DNA of 14,987 nucleotides from NCBI GenBank assembly GCA_964486725.1, contig CAZAOK010000098.1, forward strand, positions 1-14,987, written 5' to 3'. The notes beneath the pieces are model-generated. The model did not search any database and had not been told where the DNA came from. It saw nothing but the letters and a program-made list of their open reading frames with translations. The stretch's first letter is position 1. The number at the start of each line of letters is the position of its first letter. Made by a program: the position numbers and the translations under genes. Positions 1 to 7,001 of this stretch are shown in pieces. The stretch comes from M55B154 sp964486725. Lineage in GTDB: Bacteria; Spirochaetota; UBA4802; UB4802.

Positions 1-128
1 GCTCCGCTCGACGCCGTGCTGAGCGACGCCGAAGCATGAACGCGGATGGACACAGATGATGTGTGATCCGAATTGATTTAAAGGTGAAGTATGGAATTAT
101 CTAGATCATGAAGAATGTAAATAATAGT

Positions 129-197
129 ATCACGCGGAGACGCGGAGAACGCGGAGAGTTGGTGCCCTCCCTCAGCGCCTCCGCGCCTCTGCGTGAT
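129..197. repeat. Long imperfect hairpin with tandem CGCGGAGA units
   Basis: The left arm (129-158) contains three near-tandem CGCGGAGA units at 133-140, 141-148 and 150-157. The right arm (171-197) is its imperfect reverse complement: both, read in the same sense, begin ATCACGC and continue through CGCGGAG, with scattered mismatches. The loop is about 12 nt. It could extrude as a cruciform or fold as a stable RNA hairpin. It looks like a dispersed intergenic repeat rather than a classical terminator, because no T-tract follows on either strand. Confidence 0.65.
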
Positions 198-241
198 TCC
201 AATTTAGCATTGATGAAGAGGCTTAAGTTTAATGGTTTGCA

Positions 242-269
242 CTATTCACTAATCGCTATTCACTAATTA
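242..269 (+). repeat. Two-copy 14-bp tandem repeat
   Basis: CTATTCACTAATCG (242-255) is followed directly by CTATTCACTAATTA (256-269). The first 12 bases are identical. It sits between the inner hairpin and the right outer repeat arm, so it appears to be part of the same composite repeat region. Confidence 0.6.
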
Positions 270-355
270 CCCGTGTCCATCTGTGTTTATCCAGCAAAGC
301 GGGCGGTTAATAAATCAGGCAAATCAGATTTCATAGATTGCTATTGTTGATGAAT

Positions 356-374
356 GATTTCATTCCCTGAAATC
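356..374 (-). terminator. Short dyad just past the transglutaminase-like gene, weak terminator candidate
   Basis: GATTTCA (356-362) and TGAAATC (368-374) form a perfect 7-bp dyad with a 5-nt loop, 14 nt beyond the stop codon of the minus-strand gene ending at 388. The stem is AT-rich and no clear U-tract follows on the minus strand. The position fits a transcription end, but the structure is weak. Confidence 0.25.
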
Positions 375-387
375 CTGAAAGAGTGAC

Positions 388-1206
388 TTATGGTTTTACG
401 TAAGTGACGGAGAGCTCCTTGATGGCGGACAATGCCTCGAGGTAACTCAGCGGGGATTTGGTTTCCAGTGAGTGAAAGGCAAGTGCGATATACCTGTTGG
501 GATGCTTCTCGCCGGGACGGGTGGCATCTACCAGTATCCACGATCCGTCGATAAATGCCTCTGCCCACATGTGATATACGAATACGTTACGTTTGCCTGC
601 AAAATTTTTAGTCAGAACCATGCCGACGATGGCCCTTGCCGGGATATCAAGTGACCGCAGTAATGCCACACTCAGTACCGTGTGTTCGGTACAGTCGCCG
701 CTTTTTGAGTCGATAATCTTTGGCGCGCTGACAATGGGGATGCCATAAGATTTCTTATTTATGATTTTGTGTACCCTCGATTCTATTACTGAAATTATTT
801 TACCGGTGTCGGTGCCCTTTATCTCTGCTGACAACTCTTTCACGGAAGGATGGTCTATATCGAGCAGCCGTGTATCCCCGGTATGTATGCCCGATGGTTT
901 CTCGGAGTGTTCCCTGTTCCTGCCGGTTGATACGATGATACCGGTTTTCTCACCCAGGGTTTTTTGTTGTATTACTTTCTGAAATGCGGTTTCAGGGAGA
1001 GAGAAAGAGGTATTTCCGGACGTGAGAAGGTACAATGAAAGCTTTTCGGTGTAAGCCCCGGGGGCAAGCTGGTTTACCTTTACCGTTGATAACGCGGGAT
1101 CAAAGGTGGAAGGCATATCCGAGCCGGTTACGATGGCCGCGTATATAAGTAAAGATGTAACTGTTGTAAAAAGGCAGGCTGCTTTTATACCATGTGTCAT
1201 TCTCAT
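388..1206 (-). CDS. Exported transglutaminase-like (papain-like cysteine) protein
   Basis: The 272-residue product has a basic, hydrophobic N-terminus (about residues 7-27) that looks like a signal peptide or membrane anchor. The C-terminal half carries a transglutaminase-like core: Cys172 in SGDCTEH, His212 in YHMWAEAF and Asp227 in WILVDATRP. This is the Cys-His-Asp order of the family and of related bacterial proteases and amidases. The start overlaps the stop of the upstream lipoprotein gene as ATGA, so translation is probably coupled and the two proteins probably act together in the envelope. Whether it hydrolyses or cross-links, and its substrate, cannot be told from sequence. About the first 130 residues are not recognised. 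The fold call is firm and the function open. Confidence 0.85.
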   Translation of the reverse strand: MRMTHGIKAACLFTTVTSLLIYAAIVTGSDMPSTFDPALSTVKVNQLAPGAYTEKLSLYLLTSGNTSFSLPETAFQKVIQQKTLGEKTGIIVSTGRNREHSEKPSGIHTGDTRLLDIDHPSVKELSAEIKGTDTGKIISVIESRVHKIINKKSYGIPIVSAPKIIDSKSGDCTEHTVLSVALLRSLDIPARAIVGMVLTKNFAGKRNVFVYHMWAEAFIDGSWILVDATRPGEKHPNRYIALAFHSLETKSPLSYLEALSAIKELSVTYVKP

Positions 1207-1898
1207 TTTCCGTTATCCCTTGTAATTTCCATTTTCATGTTCATCATTTCCATGATAACTTTTACCGCCATGCCTGTTTCATCTATATAGGTATCGATGG
1301 ATTGCACCCTGCCGATACTCTGACGAAGATGAATAGTTGCTACCGGTTTCATCCCTTCCATGATCTTTTCTTCTCCCATAACTTTGATTGTAACCGGTAT
1401 TGTCTGCTGAAGTTCTATGTTGGGATCATATACCCGGGCGCTTGCGGTGAACCCCTCACGGAAATTGTTTTGTATCAGCTTATGGGTGAAATAATTGCCG
1501 TCCAGAACGAAGTTTTCTTTCAATGTAACACGGGCTGTGTGATTTTCATCCTTTATCGTTACAGTTTGTTCATCAAAGGTTGCCACCAGGTCGCTTTGTA
1601 TTTCTTTGCCATCCTGTACGGTTGTTTCATGTGTTTCAAGACGGACGGGGGTAAAGTCTGTCTTTTCAACGATAATATGGGTTATTGTATGTGACATAAG
1701 CGGGTTACCCATGGTTATGCGGCTGGTGTAGGTATACTGGTTGTTCTCCAGGGTATTGCTCATGACAGCTTTACCCACTTCGGTGCCGTTTACCCTGACG
1801 GTATAATTCCAGGTTCCCGTGGGGATGGTTTTTGGCGGAGTCGTGCCGCAACATATTATCAGAAAGGGAACCACCAGGAGAGAAAGACCATTCTTCAT
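1203..1898 (-). CDS. Putative lipoprotein of unknown function, partner of the transglutaminase-like protein
   Basis: The 231-residue product starts with a short basic segment, a hydrophobic stretch (about residues 5-15) and two cysteines (16-17) followed by a Gly/Thr/Pro-rich linker. This resembles a lipoprotein signal, although LIICC is a loose lipobox. The rest is rich in alternating polar and hydrophobic residues and Thr/Val, typical of a beta-sandwich or beta-barrel-like periplasmic domain. I do not recognise the family with certainty. A GGAGG lies 9 nt before the ATG, 17 nt after the gltX stop. The stop codon overlaps the start of the next gene by 4 nt. The pairing suggests the two proteins act at the same envelope site. 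Confidence 0.75.
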   Translation of the reverse strand: MKNGLSLLVVPFLIICCGTTPPKTIPTGTWNYTVRVNGTEVGKAVMSNTLENNQYTYTSRITMGNPLMSHTITHIIVEKTDFTPVRLETHETTVQDGKEIQSDLVATFDEQTVTIKDENHTARVTLKENFVLDGNYFTHKLIQNNFREGFTASARVYDPNIELQQTIPVTIKVMGEEKIMEGMKPVATIHLRQSIGRVQSIDTYIDETGMAVKVIMEMMNMKMEITRDNGK

Positions 1899-1915
1899 TA
1901 TGTGCTACCTCCGTC

Positions 1916-3367
1916 TCATTGGTCGAGATACCTTCGGGCGGCGTCTTCTATGCGCTGTGAAAAGATATCAAACCCGATCAGGGGGAGTGACCTGTCAAGT
2001 TCCGGCCCGTGCAGTCTGCCGGTGAGCATGGCCCGAATGGGTAAAAAGAGTTTTTTCCCCTTCAGGGAAGTCTCTTCTTTTATAAGGGCGATGGTATCAC
2101 TGATAAAGTTATCCTGATGCAATGTTTTGTTTTTCAGAAGCTTAAGGGCAGCCGAGACTATGGTTTTAGCATCCTCGTCCCCCTCAAATAATTCTTTTGC
2201 TTCTTTGTCGGGTTCGGGCACCGGGTCAAGAAATATACTGATATGCTTGTGTATGTCGGACAGCACCTCGCAGTTTCCCCGAACAAGGTCTATTACTGAT
2301 TCAAACCATTTTCTGTCTACCTGCTCAAGGGAATACCCGGCTTTCTCGATATAGGGTATGAAAAGATCGGTTATGGCATCAAGCGGATAATCGCGGATGT
2401 AAATAGCGTTCATCCATCGTAGTTTCTGAAAATCGAACAATGCTGAACTCTTTGCCAGGTTTGACAGCTCGAATTGCTGTATAAGTTCATCGGGAGAAAG
2501 CACCTCCTCGCCGCTTTCAGTGGCCCATCCAAGTATGCCAAGAAAATTCATGAGGGCCTCGGGCAGGTATCCTTCGTCCCTGTATACCGCAACCGAGGTT
2601 ATGCCATGACGTTTGCTGAGCTTTGCCCTGTCGGGGCCAAGCAGGAGCGGCATATGGGCATACTCGGGAAGGGGCAGCCCCAGGGCTTTGGCCACCAGCA
2701 CCTGCTTGGGTGTATTTGGAAGGTGGTCTTCACCGCGAATCACGTGGGTTATCTTCATAAGGGCGTCGTCGATGATAACGATGTAGTTGTAGATGGGAAC
2801 CCCGTCTGACCTGACGATTATGAAATCGCCGCCGATGTGCTGACTGTTGAAAGTGATAGTTCCCTTTATATGGTCGTTAACGGTTATTGTTTCATCGTCG
2901 GGTACCAGGAAACGCACTGTGGGCTTGCGTCCTTCTGACTGAAATTGCTGTTTTTGCTTGTCGCTGAGATTTCTGCAGTTGCCGGGATATACAAAGGGTC
3001 GTTTTTCCCTGTCGGCCTGCTGGCGAAGCTGATCCAGCTCCTCCTGTGAGCAATAGCAGTGATATGCCTTACCCTCGGCGAGAAGACGCTGTGTGTACTC
3101 ACTGTATATGTCAAAGCGTTCTGACTGGCGGTATGGGCCGTACTGTCCCCCCTTTACGGGGCCTTCGTCCCAGGTTATGCCAAGCCAGCGCAGGTCATCC
3201 ATTATGGATTGCTCTGACTGCCTGCTGCTTCGTTCCATGTCGGTGTCTTCTACGCGCAACACGTAGGTGGCCTTGTTCTTTTGTGCCACCAGGTAATTGA
3301 GAACCGCTGTCCGGGCGTTTCCCACGTGAAGATACCCGGTAGGGCTTGGGGCAAAACGTACTCTCAT
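1916..3367 (-). CDS. gltX: Glutamyl-tRNA synthetase
   Basis: A class I aminoacyl-tRNA synthetase that charges tRNA(Glu) with glutamate in the cytosol. With the start used here it is 483 residues, normal for bacterial GluRS. The N-terminal catalytic core opens with RFAPSPTGYLHVGNARTA, in which HVGN is the HIGH signature (residues 14-17). The KMSKS-type loop is KLSKR (about 249-253). Between them is a GluRS-type zinc-site pattern, Cys104-x-Cys106 with Tyr127 and Cys131. The alpha-helical anticodon-binding region fills the C-terminus. The start at 3367 is preferred over an in-frame ATG at 3379 because GGAG lies 6 nt before 3367, no Shine-Dalgarno precedes 3379, and the family normally begins at MRVRFAPSPTG. 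It lies 19 nt after the zinc-finger gene and is probably co-transcribed with it. Confidence 0.97.
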   Translation of the reverse strand: MRVRFAPSPTGYLHVGNARTAVLNYLVAQKNKATYVLRVEDTDMERSSRQSEQSIMDDLRWLGITWDEGPVKGGQYGPYRQSERFDIYSEYTQRLLAEGKAYHCYCSQEELDQLRQQADREKRPFVYPGNCRNLSDKQKQQFQSEGRKPTVRFLVPDDETITVNDHIKGTITFNSQHIGGDFIIVRSDGVPIYNYIVIIDDALMKITHVIRGEDHLPNTPKQVLVAKALGLPLPEYAHMPLLLGPDRAKLSKRHGITSVAVYRDEGYLPEALMNFLGILGWATESGEEVLSPDELIQQFELSNLAKSSALFDFQKLRWMNAIYIRDYPLDAITDLFIPYIEKAGYSLEQVDRKWFESVIDLVRGNCEVLSDIHKHISIFLDPVPEPDKEAKELFEGDEDAKTIVSAALKLLKNKTLHQDNFISDTIALIKEETSLKGKKLFLPIRAMLTGRLHGPELDRSLPLIGFDIFSQRIEDAARRYLDQ

Positions 3368-3386
3368 GATTAACTCCATGGTTTTA

Positions 3387-3620
3387 TTAATAATCGTAAC
3401 TGTGTATGGATGATTTTCCTGTAGTTATTTCGTTGCTTTCCCGTTCTATGCGGTTTACAAGTTTCTTTATCCTGTCAACCACGTCGTCTTCAAATAAAAC
3501 TTTTCCGCAACGGGTGCAGCGGTAGGCCGGTATGTCTTCAAGTATGTAACAGTACCTCTCCCCGCTGGCGCGATAGCAGCTCTTTCCTTCAACGACCACA
3601 CCGCCGCAACTGCACTCCAT
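3387..3620 (-). CDS. YgiT-type zinc-finger protein (MqsA N-terminal-like)
   Basis: A small protein of 77 residues (78 if the preceding ATG at 3623 is used). Cys-x-Cys near the N-terminus (CSCGG) and Cys-x2-Cys (YRCTRCGKVLFEDD), about 30 residues later, form the YgiT-type zinc finger. In the full MqsA antitoxin this finger is followed by a DNA-binding HTH domain; here only a short charged helix and a polar tail follow. No MqsR-like or HicA-like toxin gene is adjacent, so an antitoxin role is not supported. GAGG upstream is spaced 6 nt from the ATG at 3620 but only 3 nt from the one at 3623, hence the start chosen. It is the first gene of the gltX run. Confidence 0.8.
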   Translation of the reverse strand: MECSCGGVVVEGKSCYRASGERYCYILEDIPAYRCTRCGKVLFEDDVVDRIKKLVNRIERESNEITTGKSSIHSYDY

Positions 3621-3640
3621 CATCTACCTCGTGTAATATG

Positions 3641-3661
3641 CTGATACGTAATATCTGTCAG
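3641..3661. promoter_or_regulatory. Weak dyad upstream of the zinc-finger gene
   Basis: CTGATA and TGTCAG are near-complementary arms (5 of 6) separated by 9 nt, about 20-40 nt before the zinc-finger start. It may be an operator for the zinc-finger/gltX run, whose promoter should lie in 3624-3738. A TTGACA hexamer occurs on the minus strand at 3714-3709, but no good -10 box is spaced correctly from it. Confidence 0.2.
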
Positions 3662-3738
3662 CCATGTATGCTTTATTTCTACACGTTTTGAAGTGTGAAC
3701 TTTAATATGTCAAGATAAATAAGGGGGACAAATGGGGG

Positions 3739-4236
3739 TCAGAGCCTCTTATAGTAGATAACTTTGCCATCTTCGGGCCCGTAATATTCAGGTAAAAATG
3801 CCCCGCGCTGGTATCCCCTGTGTTCGTAGAAATGCCTGGTGGGTATATACTGGCTGCGGGAGGAAGTGTCAATATAAAGACGTGTGCCTCCCAGGGCAAG
3901 TATACGTGTCTCGGTTTCCCGGAGTAATGCTGTTCCAAGCCCGCCCTGGCATTTCTCTTGCAGCACTGCCATCCAGTAAAGGTCGAAACTGCTGACGGTT
4001 AGGGGGACGTGTCCGTAGCACACGAAAGCAGATATACGATTTTCCACTTCGGCAAAAAGGAACTGGTATGAACTTGCTTCACCAAGGGCGAGTTTTTCTT
4101 CTGCCAGGCTACGGGCAACCTGTATTTCTTCCAGGCTGAAGTAATCACTGGATTGTAATATATTTTCGATTTCAGAAATATCTTCCTGGACTATATGCTG
4201 CCTGAAATTTACGTGCAGTTTTTCATTTGTATTCAT
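3739..4236 (-). CDS. GNAT-family N-acetyltransferase (stand-alone)
   Basis: The 165-residue product is a single GNAT domain that should move an acetyl group from acetyl-CoA to an amine. The acetyl-CoA pyrophosphate-binding loop is the Q/R-x-x-G-x-G type motif at about residues 93-103 (QEKCQGGLGTA), just after a strand reading LYWMAV. The C-terminal part, with FYEHRGYQ at about 136-143, is the usual last strand-helix region. It is the last gene of the aminomutase operon, 4 nt after the GNAT-deacetylase fusion gene, with AGGG 7 nt before the ATG. By context it could acetylate beta-lysine or a beta-lysine-containing product, similar in role to AblB (beta-lysine acetyltransferase). It is not clearly AblB by sequence, so no symbol is given. 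Confidence 0.88.
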   Translation of the reverse strand: MNTNEKLHVNFRQHIVQEDISEIENILQSSDYFSLEEIQVARSLAEEKLALGEASSYQFLFAEVENRISAFVCYGHVPLTVSSFDLYWMAVLQEKCQGGLGTALLRETETRILALGGTRLYIDTSSRSQYIPTRHFYEHRGYQRGAFLPEYYGPEDGKVIYYKRL

Positions 4237-4240
4237 GGTT

Positions 4241-5986
4241 TTACCCTGTGGTCATTCCTTTCTGTAATCCATTAAAAAAACAGCGGGCATTTTTTCCAAT
4301 GGAGGCGATGCGGTAACCCCCTTCCTGTACCACCAGTACAGGCTTTTTGAGTGAACCGATATGCAAACCATTGGTATAAAAATTATCTGACGTGAGATTC
4401 CAGCTGCCTGTGGGATCTCCCCTTGCGGTGTCCAGTCCAAGTGACAGCACGAGAAACGAGGGATTGAAAGCATGGATGTGTTTGAGTGCCTTTCGCAGGG
4501 TGTCTTCATATGCCCGGGCGCTCACGTTTTCATCAAGGGGGAAATTTATGTTATAACGGTTGCCTTTCCCGTCCCCCCTCTCGTCTTCGAATCCGCTGAA
4601 ATACGGGTAGGCGATATTGGGATGACCATGCAGTGAAATCGTGAGCACGTTTCGACGTCCGTAAAAGATGTTTTGGGTGCCGTTCCCGTGATGGTAGTCG
4701 ATGTCTAGCACTGCCACGGTGCCGTGCCCGCAAAGATAATTTGCTGCTATAGCTGCATTGTTAAAATAGCAGAAACCGCCGAATACATTTCGCTCAGCGT
4801 GATGACCGGGGGGACGCACAAGGGCATACGACATGCGATAGCCGGCAAGCAGATGGTCTGCTGCAGTGAGGGTACAATCAACAGCTTTGCGGGCTGCCAT
4901 GTAAGCGTTTCGGTTCAGGGGAGTGAATGTATCCATGCAATAGTAGCCCGCACGAAGGGCAAGTTCACGGGGCGGACGCACGGTGTTTCGAAGGGGGAAC
5001 ACGTAAGGGTAGACTGATTCACCCGGTTTCAGGTTCCCGCTAATCCGTTTGAGGTATGTAACGTATCTCTTATCATGAACTGCCGTAATATGGGATTCAG
5101 GATGGGCACGGGTTATATGCCGGTCAAATATTTCAAGTTTCAAAATCTCCTTTTCTATTGCCGGGATTCTAACAGGTGCCTCAACGTATCCCCTCTCACG
5201 GACATGATGGATCTGGTGATCCCTGCTGGTTAACAGGGCAATTCTTTTATCAAGGGACTGTACCGGGATAAAGGGAATATGGACTTCCTTTTTACTGTAC
5301 CTCGGGGGACGAAGCATAACCGGATCATCGGTGAATGAGTCGACAACAGACCTGATATACCCGGGGGGACAGCGATGCCCGTATTTTCGTTCCAGTATTG
5401 CCTGCACCATCTGCCTTGTCCATGTAGAAGAAGGAGGTTTCTTCAGGGTGAGAATGTCTATCACCAGGTATGGTGGACAGTCATCTCCTTCCTTCAGGGG
5501 AGTCTCATAACGTGTATTGACAACAGGGAAGGCGCCGAACCGCTCATAAAACCTCAGGCGTGAACGATTTTGTGTCAACAGTTTTGGGTCGTTACAGAGA
5601 CGTGGGTCATCGGGAAGGCATTCGCAGGCTATACACTCACTTCGCAGCTGGATGGCTTCTTCACGGATTCGCTGGTACAGTGCCCCGCCGATTCCCCTGC
5701 TGGAGAGACGGGGCGCTACTGACAGGTAATCAAGGTATGAGAATCCCAGAACAGGTTCGTGGTGCACAAGGGCAAAGCCCTTTACATTTCCGTGCTGATT
5801 GTCTGCAACGAATAGTATTGAGCGAAACCGGTATTTCAATGGATTTTTCAGCTTGTCCGGTAATGACAGTATTTCTTCAGTTTCGCTGGCATCGGGAAAC
5901 TGATCGCGAATGATTTTCTGTACTTCTGTTATGGCCTGCCTGTCAATAGACAGGGTATCATCGAATACACGGCGTATTCTGAACAT
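4241..5986 (-). CDS. GNAT acetyltransferase fused to HDAC/acetylpolyamine-amidohydrolase-type deacetylase
   Basis: A 581-residue two-domain protein. Residues about 1-180 form a GNAT domain: the strand-loop FSYLDYLSVAPRLSSRGIGGAL (about 82-103) includes the acetyl-CoA loop SRGIGG, and RFYERFGAF (145-153) is the terminal segment. After a linker (about 181-245), residues about 246-570 form an arginase/deacetylase-fold domain. It carries RPPGHHAE (391-398), zinc ligands Asp430 and His432 in DIDYHHGNGTQ, the third ligand Asp519 in LGLD and catalytic Tyr558 in EGGYR. All active-site residues are present, and GNGTQNIFY favours the acetylpolyamine-amidohydrolase branch. It can therefore in principle both add and remove acetyl groups. 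The start is preceded by GAGGA at good spacing and overlaps the upstream ATP-grasp gene by 29 nt. The natural substrate is unknown. Confidence 0.93.
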   Translation of the reverse strand: MFRIRRVFDDTLSIDRQAITEVQKIIRDQFPDASETEEILSLPDKLKNPLKYRFRSILFVADNQHGNVKGFALVHHEPVLGFSYLDYLSVAPRLSSRGIGGALYQRIREEAIQLRSECIACECLPDDPRLCNDPKLLTQNRSRLRFYERFGAFPVVNTRYETPLKEGDDCPPYLVIDILTLKKPPSSTWTRQMVQAILERKYGHRCPPGYIRSVVDSFTDDPVMLRPPRYSKKEVHIPFIPVQSLDKRIALLTSRDHQIHHVRERGYVEAPVRIPAIEKEILKLEIFDRHITRAHPESHITAVHDKRYVTYLKRISGNLKPGESVYPYVFPLRNTVRPPRELALRAGYYCMDTFTPLNRNAYMAARKAVDCTLTAADHLLAGYRMSYALVRPPGHHAERNVFGGFCYFNNAAIAANYLCGHGTVAVLDIDYHHGNGTQNIFYGRRNVLTISLHGHPNIAYPYFSGFEDERGDGKGNRYNINFPLDENVSARAYEDTLRKALKHIHAFNPSFLVLSLGLDTARGDPTGSWNLTSDNFYTNGLHIGSLKKPVLVVQEGGYRIASIGKNARCFFNGLQKGMTTG

Positions 5987-6977
5987 GGGTGTTCCTCTTA
6001 TCGCGCAGGGCGCATTGAACTATACAATCTATTGTTTCGGTACAGGTGAGACCGGCTGTGGCTGCTGCAGCCATGAACCCCGCGTCGGGGGACAGGCATG
6101 GATTAGCGTTTATCTCCAGTACCCACGGCATATTGTGTTGGTCAACCCTGAAGTCAACCCTTGCATATCCTGACAGGCCAAACTCGTGCCAGCACCTGAG
6201 GGCGATTTGTGAGATATCCCGCAGCAGGGGGTCTTGCTGCCAGTCTTCATGAAATTTCCTGGTTGTGTTCTTATATTCAAATGATTCTGTGTCCCACTTG
6301 GCCTTGAAGTTTACGATGTGTGGTTTGTGACGGGGAAACCCGTCAAAGAGTATTTCAGCAGTGGGCAATACTGTAACGCCCCCGGGGGTTTCAAGCAGGG
6401 ATATGTTAAATTCCCTTCCATCGATATAGGCTTCAAGAAACATTTCGTCCAGGGGGTCATAACAGGCTTCGTCAAGATGACAGGTATTACCGATCTCAAG
6501 TATTGAATTGTCATCTATTCCAAGCGAAGCGTGGTTCCATGTGGATTTGCGGATATATGTGCCGGGTGTTATATTCTCGTTGATGGATACAGGCAGGGTG
6601 TACCAGGCAGGTGTGTGTATGTTTGAAGCGGCCATGGTTTTCTTGGCCTGTATTTTCCCGGTGGTCATAAAAAGGGGGATAGAGCCACTGCCGGTGAATG
6701 GAACATTCAGTGTTTCCAATACTGCAGGGGCCATATATTGAAGCCGGTCATGCCCGCCAATTGATTCTACCAGGTTGAAAACCATGCAGGGACGTACCTG
6801 TTCTATGGCACTTACCAGGTCGAGAAGATTGAGGGTCAATGGGTGTGCGCGTACAGTGTAGTGCAGTTTTGACAGTGATCGAGAAATGATATCCCTTTGT
6901 GCCAGCACGTCCTGCTGTTGGGGGCCATCTGTCTTGCCAACATTGTCATGGATAATAAGGACTACCTTGTTGTTCAT
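5958..6977 (-). CDS. ATP-grasp ligase, D-Ala-D-Ala-ligase-like (second of pair)
   Basis: A 339-residue ATP-grasp enzyme expected to join a carboxylate to an amine through an acyl-phosphate. An N-terminal substrate domain carries VFNLVESIGGHDRLQ (about 66-80) and the Ddl-like strand VPFTGSG. ATP binding is suggested by YIRKSTWNHASLGI (about 141-154) and LEAYIDGREFNIS (181-193). The metal site is Asp275 in ARVDFR and Glu288/Asn290 in EINANPCLSP. EINANP differs from the EINTLPG of true D-Ala-D-Ala ligases, so a different acceptor is likely. It is 24 nt after the first ATP-grasp gene and overlaps the fusion gene by 29 nt. No peptidoglycan genes are nearby, which argues against a cell-wall role. 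Substrates are inferred from context only. Confidence 0.88.
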   Translation of the reverse strand: MNNKVVLIIHDNVGKTDGPQQQDVLAQRDIISRSLSKLHYTVRAHPLTLNLLDLVSAIEQVRPCMVFNLVESIGGHDRLQYMAPAVLETLNVPFTGSGSIPLFMTTGKIQAKKTMAASNIHTPAWYTLPVSINENITPGTYIRKSTWNHASLGIDDNSILEIGNTCHLDEACYDPLDEMFLEAYIDGREFNISLLETPGGVTVLPTAEILFDGFPRHKPHIVNFKAKWDTESFEYKNTTRKFHEDWQQDPLLRDISQIALRCWHEFGLSGYARVDFRVDQHNMPWVLEINANPCLSPDAGFMAAAATAGLTCTETIDCIVQCALRDKRNTHVQNTPCIR

Positions 6978-7001
6978 TTTTTTTGTATCCTGTATTTGCG
7001 G

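Larger units (their letters stand above)
44..292. repeat. Outer inverted repeat pair (GGATRRACACAGATG)
   Basis: GGATGGACACAGATG at 44-58 reads on the plus strand. GGATAAACACAGATG is read on the minus strand at 292-278. The two arms match at 13 of 15 positions and enclose the inner hairpin. The arms are too far apart for a simple hairpin, so this is more likely two copies of a dispersed repeat in opposite orientation. Confidence 0.6.
1..387. other. Non-coding region rich in dispersed repeats
   Basis: No credible gene lies here: the only frames are short and lack family resemblance. The stretch holds an outer inverted repeat (44-58 with 278-292), a long imperfect hairpin (129-197), a 14-bp tandem repeat (242-269) and a short dyad (356-374). 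Motifs of the type CGCGGATGGACACAGATG and repeated CGCGGAGA are, from memory, common intergenic repeats in several environmental bacterial phyla. It lies downstream of the transglutaminase-like gene, so it may also serve as its transcription end. Confidence 0.7.

Noticed and set aside
129..197. A CRISPR array or tRNA in the left repeat region
   Set aside because: The repeat units are 8 bp without regular spacers, and no cloverleaf can be drawn; it is a hairpin-forming intergenic repeat.
1194..1694. A 166-residue plus-strand frame opposite the lipoprotein gene
   Set aside because: It is antisense to a gene with a ribosome site, a signal sequence and coupling to its neighbour. Its composition (Cys/His/Phe-rich) is that of a reverse-strand shadow.
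3387..3620. A toxin-antitoxin module at the zinc-finger gene
   Set aside because: No toxin-like gene lies on either side: gltX is downstream and a GNAT of the aminomutase operon is upstream.
5560..5913. A 117-residue plus-strand frame
   Set aside because: It is antisense to the GNAT domain of the fusion gene and shows no family motifs.
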